Origin: Polynucleobacter sp. AP-Reno-20A-A9
GTDB taxonomy: Bacteria > Pseudomonadota > Gammaproteobacteria > Burkholderiales > Burkholderiaceae
Direction of reading: 5' to 3'
NCBI RefSeq assembly: GCF_018882085.1
Contig: NZ_JACVPB010000001.1
Coordinates: 248,001-312,000, forward strand
DNA length: 64,000 nt
In this document: piece by piece, positions 59,255-64,000 of the stretch
Layout: every line of letters begins with the position of its first letter
Position numbering within the stretch: the stretch's first letter is position 1
Translations under genes and position numbers: made by a program
The notes under the pieces: model-generated
The model's database searches: none
The model's input: the letters and a program-made list of their open reading frames with translations, nothing else
Told to the model about the DNA's origin: nothing

Positions 59255-60367
59255 ATGTACAGCGCAGTTGACCACCAGTTCATGAGCGAGGCTTTAGCCG
59301 AGGCTCAAAAAGCACTTTATTTATCCAATCCTAATCCTAGGGTGGGTTGCATCATCGTTAAAGACAGCCAAGTGATTGGACGTGGATTCACTCAGAAGGT
59401 GGGTAGCGCTCATGCTGAGGTACAAGCCTTGGCCAATACCAAATCTCTTGGAAATGATCCGACTGGATCCACTATCTATGTCACGCTAGAGCCATGTAAT
59501 CACACTGGACGAACGCCTCCCTGTGTAGATGCATTGATCGCAGCAAAACCTGCAACCGTATTTGTGGCGATGTCGGATCCCAATCCTTTAGTTGCTGGTA
59601 AAGGCTTAGAGCGTCTGAAGGCTGCGGGAATCAAAGTGCACTGTGGATTAATGGAGTCTGAGGCCCGTGCATTAAATCCAGGCTTTATTTCACGAATGAC
59701 CCGAGGTTTGCCTTGGGTGCGCATGAAAATCGCAGCAAGCCTGGATGGCAAAACGGCTTTGCCTAATGGTCGAAGTCAATGGATTACCGGACCATTGGCG
59801 AGAGCAGATGGACATCATTGGCGTGCCCAAGCTTGTGCCATTGTGACTGGTGTAGGCACCGTTAAAGAGGATGATCCCACTCTGAATGTACGAGATGTTC
59901 AAACTGAGCGTCAACCTTGGCGCATCATCGTAGATTCCAAATTAGAAACGCCGCCGACAGCAAAGGTTCTCAATAATATTGATCAATCAGGCGTCATCAT
60001 TGTTTGTGCCAGCCTGAATGACCCTGAAATGCAACAAAAAGCGCAAGCATTTACTGGGCGCGGTATAGAAGTCATTGCTATGGCTAATCCATCTGGCAAA
60101 GTAGATCTTCCAAAGCTATTCTCGTATTTAGCCAAAGAGCGTGAGATGAACGAGATTCATATAGAGTCAGGCTTTAAGCTCAATGGTTCTTTGCTTAGAG
60201 AAGATTGTGTAGATGAGTTGTTACTCTACTACGCGCCATTCTTGATGGGCGATGGTATTGGTATGGCCAATGTTTCACCCCTAATTTCTTTGACTGACAA
60301 AAAAGAGTGGAAAGTCACTGATCACAGTCTCTTTGGGCCCGATCTTCGACTCCGCTTAATTAAGTAA
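59255..60367 (+). CDS. ribD: Bifunctional riboflavin biosynthesis deaminase/reductase
   Basis: RibD deaminates and then reduces the pyrimidine intermediate of riboflavin synthesis. The N-terminal deaminase has HAEVQAL (His53, Glu55) and the zinc-binding PCNHTGRTPPC (Cys81, Cys90). The C-terminal reductase has WVRMKIAASLDGKTALPNGRSQWITG and VTGVGTVKEDDPTLNVR. The frame starts with a TTG at 59234, but the ATG at 59255 (MYSAVDHQFMSEAL) gives 370 residues, the family length. ribE follows 23 bp later. Confidence 0.95.
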   Translation: MYSAVDHQFMSEALAEAQKALYLSNPNPRVGCIIVKDSQVIGRGFTQKVGSAHAEVQALANTKSLGNDPTGSTIYVTLEPCNHTGRTPPCVDALIAAKPATVFVAMSDPNPLVAGKGLERLKAAGIKVHCGLMESEARALNPGFISRMTRGLPWVRMKIAASLDGKTALPNGRSQWITGPLARADGHHWRAQACAIVTGVGTVKEDDPTLNVRDVQTERQPWRIIVDSKLETPPTAKVLNNIDQSGVIIVCASLNDPEMQQKAQAFTGRGIEVIAMANPSGKVDLPKLFSYLAKEREMNEIHIESGFKLNGSLLREDCVDELLLYYAPFLMGDGIGMANVSPLISLTDKKEWKVTDHSLFGPDLRLRLIK

Positions 60368-60390
60368 AAAATAACTACTAAAATCACACT

Positions 60391-61008
60391 ATGTTTACTG
60401 GAATCATTACTGCTGTTGGTCAAATTAAGAGCGCTCAAGCAAAGGGCGATGGCTTGCATTTAATTGTTGAGGTTCCATCCGGCTATTTGGATGATGTTGC
60501 CTTAGGTGACAGCATTGCTATTCAGGGTGCTTGCATGACAGCTACCCAGTTAACCAGCAATTCTTTTGCCCTGGATATCTCTCGTGAGTCTCTGAATAAA
60601 ACAATTGGTCTTGATAAGATCGGCCCAGTCAATCTTGAAAAAGCCATGCGATTAAATGATCGCTTGGGCGGTCATTTAGTTAGCGGGCACGTAGATGGTC
60701 TTGGTAAAGTAGCGCATTTTTCCCAAGTGGCTAATGATGCTTATGGTTCATGGCTACTACGTATTGAAGCTCCAAAAGAACTGGCGCAATACTTGGCTTA
60801 CAAAGGCTCGATTGTTGTGAATGGTGTATCGCTCACAGTCAATCAGACCGAAGACACGGCAACTGCTTGCGTGATCAATATCAATATCATTCCCCACACC
60901 TTGGAAAACACTACGCTGGGTAATCTCAAGCAAGGTGATGCGGTGAATCTTGAAGTAGATTTGATTGCGCGCTATGTTGCAAGAATGCTGGAAACTCAAG
61001 CTAAATAA
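60391..61008 (+). CDS. ribE: Riboflavin synthase, alpha subunit
   Basis: RibE (also called RibC) dismutates two lumazine molecules to riboflavin. The 205-residue protein consists of two lumazine-binding repeats. It begins MFTGIITAVGQIKS and has QGACMTATQL, FALDISRESLNKT, LNDRLGGHLVSGHVDG and NGVSLTVNQTED, all diagnostic. It lies 23 bp after ribD, and the convergent toxin gene ends 10 bp downstream. Confidence 0.96.
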   Translation: MFTGIITAVGQIKSAQAKGDGLHLIVEVPSGYLDDVALGDSIAIQGACMTATQLTSNSFALDISRESLNKTIGLDKIGPVNLEKAMRLNDRLGGHLVSGHVDGLGKVAHFSQVANDAYGSWLLRIEAPKELAQYLAYKGSIVVNGVSLTVNQTEDTATACVININIIPHTLENTTLGNLKQGDAVNLEVDLIARYVARMLETQAK

Positions 61009-61018
61009 GGTTGATTAC

Positions 61019-61309
61019 TCATTTTCTGCTTTCCGCTTTTCTGTACACTACATCTTGATTTCGCTTACCTACAGCAATCACTAGCACTACAAGTTTGTGA
61101 TCAATAACTTCATAAACAAGTCTATAACCAACAGTTCTCAGTTTAATTTTATAAAAGTTGTCTAAGTCACCATGAAGTTTTGCTGAGGGCACTCTTGGGT
61201 TAACTAGACGTTTTTGCAGTTGCTTTTTAAATTGCTCTTTTACTGAGTTATCTAATTTTTGCCATTCTTTTAATGCAAGAGCATGAAACTCAAGACTAAA
61301 GCTCTTCAA
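61019..61309 (-). CDS. relE: RelE/ParE-superfamily toxin
   Basis: The 96-residue protein has the RelE pattern: FSLEFHALALKEWQKLDNSVKEQFKKQL, AKLHGDLDNFYKIKLRTVGYRLVYEV and LVVLVIAVGKRNQDVVY, with the basic residues (Lys/Arg cluster) used by RelE to cut mRNA on the ribosome. It overlaps the antitoxin by 14 bp, so both are produced from one transcript. In such modules the antitoxin neutralises the toxin by direct binding. Confidence 0.9.
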   Translation of the reverse strand: MKSFSLEFHALALKEWQKLDNSVKEQFKKQLQKRLVNPRVPSAKLHGDLDNFYKIKLRTVGYRLVYEVIDHKLVVLVIAVGKRNQDVVYRKAESRK

Positions 61310-61550
61310 GCTTCACTTTCACAGTTTTGCCGCCTTTGCGAGCCTGAATAGTTTTAATTAGTGAGACATCATCAATTAGATCGAGCAATGCTTCATAAGC
61401 CTTTGCAGATAAAAGATAGGCTTCTGGCTTATTGTGGTTTAAGACGGCAACAGGAAGATCTCCCGCGATCTCCATAATCTTGCTGGGGTTGCGCCTTAAG
61501 TCAGTCATGCTGACTGTGGTTTTAGCGTGGATTGTCTGTGTAAGGCTCAT
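61296..61550 (-). CDS. relB: Phd/YefM-type antitoxin
   Basis: The 84-residue protein has the Phd/YefM N-terminal DNA-binding fold (TVSMTDLRRNPSKIMEIAGDLPVAVLNHNKPEAYLLSAKAYEALL) and a charged C-terminal tail (KTIQARKGGKTVKVKLEEL) that would bind the toxin. Such antitoxins repress their own promoter as complexes. A 7+2+7 bp palindrome overlies the predicted -35 just upstream, which fits an operator. The gene precedes relE with a 14-bp overlap. It is not the ribbon-helix-helix RelB fold, so the symbol is by function only. Confidence 0.88.
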   Translation of the reverse strand: MSLTQTIHAKTTVSMTDLRRNPSKIMEIAGDLPVAVLNHNKPEAYLLSAKAYEALLDLIDDVSLIKTIQARKGGKTVKVKLEEL

Positions 61551-61574
61551 ATTAAAATACCCATAATTTAGTGC

Positions 61575-61604
61575 ATTATTATGTGCTTTTTGACAAATGT
61601 CAAA
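61575..61604 (-). promoter_or_regulatory. Predicted relBE promoter with overlapping palindromic operator
   Basis: On the minus strand TTGACA (61603-61598) is 17 bp from AATAAT (61580-61575), a near-consensus sigma-70 promoter whose transcript would begin about 20 bp before the antitoxin ATG. The -35 element lies inside the perfect inverted repeat TTTGACA-AA-TGTCAAA (61589-61604), the sort of site an antitoxin would bind for autorepression. The binding itself is inferred. Confidence 0.6.
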
Positions 61605-61607
61605 CGC

Positions 61608-61633
61608 AAAAATATAGGGCCTGATAGCCCTAT
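61608..61633 (-). terminator. Terminator of the tolB-pal-cpoB-queC transcript
   Basis: On the minus strand ATAGGGC, a 6-nt loop and GCCCTAT are followed by ATTTTT, 23 bp after the queC stop. The 7-bp stem is perfect. The U tract is five bases long after one A. It also lies just upstream of the relBE promoter, insulating that unit. Confidence 0.75.
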
Positions 61634-61656
61634 GGGTTTACTTCTTTGTCGTAGTC

Positions 61657-62391
61657 TTACCTATAGCGGGTTGGGTCGACCAGATTAGCTTGCTTAAAGC
61701 CCGCCTGCCTTAGACGGCAAGACTCACATTCACCACAGGCTTCGCCTAAATCGTTGGCTTGGTAGCAAGAGACTGTTTGAGAATAATCCACGCCTAGTGT
61801 GCTTCCTAGTTGGATGATTTCACCCTTAGTCAGACTGATGATAGGTGCGTGTACTCTAAAACGATTTGCATCATTGATGGCTTCTACACCTGCTTTAGTG
61901 GCTAGGTTGGCCATATGTTCAAAAGAGGCAACATATTCAGGGCGGCAATCAGGGTAGCCAGAGTAATCAACCGAATTAGCGCCATAGAAAATATCAAGAC
62001 CACCCAATGACTCTGCCCAACCCAATGCAAGTGATAGCAAGATCGTATTCCGTGCTGGCACGTAGGTAACGGGGATCTCTTGATCTTTGCCAGGCGTTGT
62101 TGGGACCGCAATCGAGGAGTCAGTTAAAGCAGAGCCCCCAAAGCGAGTGAGATCTAAATTCACCACTTCATGTCTTGCCACTCCAACTTGCTTGGCAATA
62201 TGCTTGGCTGCTGCCAGCTCAGATGAATGACGCTGACCATATCCAACCGAAAGAGCGTATGGCGTATATCCCAGATCTTTTGCAAGCGCTAGAACAGTAG
62301 TGGAGTCCAATCCACCTGAAAAGAGGATGACTGCTGGAGCGCCTGATTTACGGGGCGCGAGTGATTCAAATGCGGCGGATAACTTTGACAT
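61657..62391 (-). CDS. queC: 7-cyano-7-deazaguanine synthase
   Basis: QueC makes preQ0, precursor of queuosine, by ATP-dependent conversion of 7-carboxy-7-deazaguanine. The 244-residue protein has the PP-loop FSGGLDSTT (24-32), [12 protein letters not shown], and a C-terminal zinc site with Cys209, Cys219, Cys222 and Cys225 ([11 protein letters not shown]). It is 14 bp after cpoB. queE, which often accompanies it in Burkholderiales next to tol-pal, is not between cpoB and queC here. Confidence 0.95.
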   Translation of the reverse strand: MSKLSAAFESLAPRKSGAPAVILFSGGLDSTTVLALAKDLGYTPYALSVGYGQRHSSELAAAKHIAKQVGVARHEVVNLDLTRFGGSALTDSSIAVPTTPGKDQEIPVTYVPARNTILLSLALGWAESLGGLDIFYGANSVDYSGYPDCRPEYVASFEHMANLATKAGVEAINDANRFRVHAPIISLTKGEIIQLGSTLGVDYSQTVSCYQANDLGEACGECESCRLRQAGFKQANLVDPTRYR

Positions 62392-62405
62392 AGCTGTTGA
62401 AGTGC

Positions 62406-63137
62406 TTACTTGGTGCCAGCAATGAGTTGCTGTGCATCTTTAGCGGCGTCAGTATCTGGGTACTTGGCAATAATTTCACTAAATGTTTTTTTAGCTGCTG
62501 CCTTGTTACCACTTTCTAATTGCGAGCTTCCTAATGTAACCATTGCTGCAGGAACACGCGGATGATTTGGGTAGCGCTTAATTAAACTTTGCAGTTGACT
62601 GATGGCGCCAGCATATTCTTTGTTGGCATATTTACTATTGCCACTCCAGTAGAGGGCAAGCGGTAAGTAAGGGCTCTTTGGATACTTCGCTGTGAAAGCA
62701 GCAAAGCTATCGTCAGCTTTTTTCAGATTACCTGCCTGGAACGCTTTCAACGCATCGTCGTAGGCTTTTTTCTCGCCAGGCTGTACTGTTCCAGAAACAC
62801 CTTCAATTGTTACGGTACGAGGCTCAAAATTACCTAAGCGCGTATCGAGATCTTGGTAGTAAGTTTTCTGACTATTGTTAATGTCCTCACCTTGCTTTTC
62901 AAGCTCTTCAACTTTGCCGCGCAGCTCGGCATTCTCAGTTTTGAGTTTGTCGATTTGCCCCTGCAACTCAAGCTGGGTGGTGGCTAGAGACTTACGTAGA
63001 TCCAGAATCGCTTTACGCGCTTCATCGTCAGAGAAGAGGGCCCAAGCACTATTAGAGGCGCCTAAGCAAATGAGTGCGGCACTTAAACAAAACGCTCGTG
63101 AGAGCGTTTGTTTTGCTGAGTATGAAAGCATCTTCAT
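62406..63137 (-). CDS. cpoB: Cell division coordinator CpoB (YbgF)
   Basis: CpoB is a periplasmic protein that coordinates septal peptidoglycan synthesis with Tol-Pal constriction. The 243 residues have a signal peptide (about 1-33, ending near SAWA), a coiled coil ([22 protein letters not shown], about 50-95) and TPR repeats ([58 protein letters not shown]), as expected. It begins right after the pal stop, with no gap. Confidence 0.93.
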   Translation of the reverse strand: MKMLSYSAKQTLSRAFCLSAALICLGASNSAWALFSDDEARKAILDLRKSLATTQLELQGQIDKLKTENAELRGKVEELEKQGEDINNSQKTYYQDLDTRLGNFEPRTVTIEGVSGTVQPGEKKAYDDALKAFQAGNLKKADDSFAAFTAKYPKSPYLPLALYWSGNSKYANKEYAGAISQLQSLIKRYPNHPRVPAAMVTLGSSQLESGNKAAAKKTFSEIIAKYPDTDAAKDAQQLIAGTK

Positions 63138-63638
63138 TTAGTTGGTGATGTAAACAATATCAGCGCGGCGATTTTCTGCCCAAGCTGCTTCGGTATCACC
63201 TTCTGCTTTTGGTTTTTCTTTACCAAAGCTTACCGCTTCCATTTGGTCGTCAGAAACGCCCATCAAGTTCAATGATTTACGTACAGCATCAGAACGACGT
63301 TGGCCAAGCGCCAAGTTGTATTCAGCTGTGCCGCGTTCATCAGTATTACCTTGAATAATGATCTTCTGCTTTGGGTTGGCTTTTAAGTAGCTTGCGTGAG
63401 TAGACAGCATTTTTTGGTATTTAGTCTGAACGGTGTATTCATCAAAGCCAAAGTAAACGCTTTTCTCAAAGAGTGGGCTGCTTGGATCATTCCATGGCTG
63501 TGAGCCAAATTTGCCACTACCGCTACCATTGGCACCATCAGTGTCATCTAGCTTGACGCTGGAGCAGGCTGCCATCAAAAATGCTGCGGCACCAATCAGG
63601 GCGAATGTCGCTGCGCGACGTGCGATAGAAATCTTCAT
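63138..63638 (-). CDS. pal: Peptidoglycan-associated lipoprotein
   Basis: Pal anchors the outer membrane to peptidoglycan and works with TolB. The 166-residue protein has a signal peptide with lipobox LMAAC (Cys25) and an OmpA-like domain with KSVYFGFDEYTV and IIQGNTDERGTAEYNLALGQRRSDAVRKSL, the DAP-binding Asp/Arg region. AAAGGAAAA lies 4 bp before the ATG. It sits between tolB and cpoB. Confidence 0.96.
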   Translation of the reverse strand: MKISIARRAATFALIGAAAFLMAACSSVKLDDTDGANGSGSGKFGSQPWNDPSSPLFEKSVYFGFDEYTVQTKYQKMLSTHASYLKANPKQKIIIQGNTDERGTAEYNLALGQRRSDAVRKSLNLMGVSDDQMEAVSFGKEKPKAEGDTEAAWAENRRADIVYITN

Positions 63639-63724
63639 GAATTTTCCTTTTTCCTACGAGCTAAATCTATAAATGAATCAATAGACAATATTATGCCCCC
63701 AAGAACATCAAAAGTGACTATTTC

Positions 63725-63742
63725 AACCCCTAAAAAGGGGTT
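63725..63742 (-). other. Hairpin in the tolB-pal spacer
   Basis: AACCCC, a TAAAAA loop and GGGGTT form a perfect 6-bp GC-rich stem in the 141-bp gap between the tolB stop and the pal start. No U tract follows on the minus strand, so it is not a simple terminator. It may stabilise or separate pal mRNA. Confidence 0.5.
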
Positions 63743-63779
63743 TGGACGTAGTGAAGGCTTGGTTAGGGCTAGCCTTGAC

Positions 63780-64000
63780 TCAGTCCATGAATGGACCCCA
63801 GGAAGGCTGACGTACGTCAGATCCTGGAATGCTCAACACCTGCTTGGAGTTCCCGTCTACTGAGACAGCAGCAAGAACGCGTTTGCCACCAACTTTGGTG
63901 GAGTAAAGAACATAGCGTCCATTGGCTGCAAAGGAAGGGGATTCATCGCTAGTGCCATCGGTAAGCGCTTGAGTATCACCAGTAGCTAAGTTCAGAATGT
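63780..64000 (-). CDS. tolB: Tol-Pal system protein TolB, C-terminal part (cut by window edge)
   Basis: The last 73 codons, in frame to a TGA at 63780-63782, translate to the end of a beta-propeller: LATGDTQALTDGTSDESPSF, NGRYVLYSTKVGGKRVL, VSVDGNSKQVLSIPGSDVRQ and SWGPFMD, which matches the TolB C-terminus. TolB is a periplasmic protein that binds Pal and TolA. Its 5' part lies outside the window. It is 141 bp upstream of pal on the minus strand. Confidence 0.9.
   Translation of the reverse strand, partial: ILNLATGDTQALTDGTSDESPSFAANGRYVLYSTKVGGKRVLAAVSVDGNSKQVLSIPGSDVRQPSWGPFMD

Noticed and set aside
61551..61656. tRNA gene downstream of queC, as found in some Burkholderiales
   Set aside because: I see no cloverleaf or CCA-ready acceptor stem; the gap is explained by a terminator and the relBE promoter.

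Overview
The window is a gene-dense, moderate-GC chromosomal segment of a betaproteobacterium in the Burkholderiales. Gene content and order (tlpA-aroQ-accB-accC-prmA, algH-ruvX-pyrR-pyrB, leuS-lptE-holA-proA, tolB-pal-cpoB-queC, tkt-gapA next to fur/bamE) and the compact, relatively AT-rich style fit Polynucleobacter or a close freshwater relative; this assignment is an inference from gene order and protein signatures. I see no rRNA, tRNA, CRISPR array, IS element, phage gene or replication origin. No gene-free stretch exceeds 300 bases; the longest gap (2786-3004) holds nothing I can name.

Layout. 1-3532 (mostly minus): prmA (cut by the left edge), accC, accB, aroQ and a TlpA-type thioredoxin. 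3559-12262: mpl, a FabG-like reductase, an RNase II-family exonuclease, a TonB-like protein, aroE, mtgA, pyrF (minus) and corA. 12283-18315: pncC/cinA, pgpA and thiL (minus operon), maeB, a barstar-family protein and rsmE. 18359-29751: tkt, gapA, fur (minus), bamE, dapB, leuS, lptE, holA, proA and hemJ. 29812-37169: an RlmL-like RNA methyltransferase, a rubredoxin of 56 residues, hemL, apaH and phr (minus), a YdcF/ElyC-type membrane protein, algH and ruvX. 37225-38684: pyrR-pyrB.

38698-49603 is the accessory heart of the window: a surface-polysaccharide locus with six sugar-transfer genes, including an alpha-1,2-fucosyltransferase (GT11) beside an alpha-1,3/4-type fucosyltransferase (GT10). 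These are followed by the complete dTDP-L-rhamnose pathway (rmlB, rmlD, rmlA, rmlC) and a heptosyltransferase. The GT10/GT11 pair is the combination that some pathogens use to make Lewis-type fucosylated LPS, so it is the most interesting biology here. GDP-fucose synthesis, flippase and polymerase genes are not in the window.

49616-57311: tolC-family gene, uppP, a DUF2721 protein, trmB, gabD, nusB, ribH and a RibB protein with a degenerate GTP-cyclohydrolase-like domain (RibBX type). 57434-59237 is a compact, overlapping set of four minor (pseudo)pilin-like genes placed between the ribBX side and ribD-ribE of the riboflavin genes; the second lacks a leader peptide. 61019-61550 is a RelBE/YefM-type toxin-antitoxin pair with a palindrome over its predicted promoter. 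61657-64000 (minus) is tolB (cut by the right edge), pal, cpoB and queC.

Most genes are housekeeping (fatty-acid, shikimate, pyrimidine, riboflavin, lysine, proline, tetrapyrrole and envelope biogenesis). Several convergent gene ends sit inside hairpins that include their own stop codons, and three genes have short direct repeats copying their stop-codon region.
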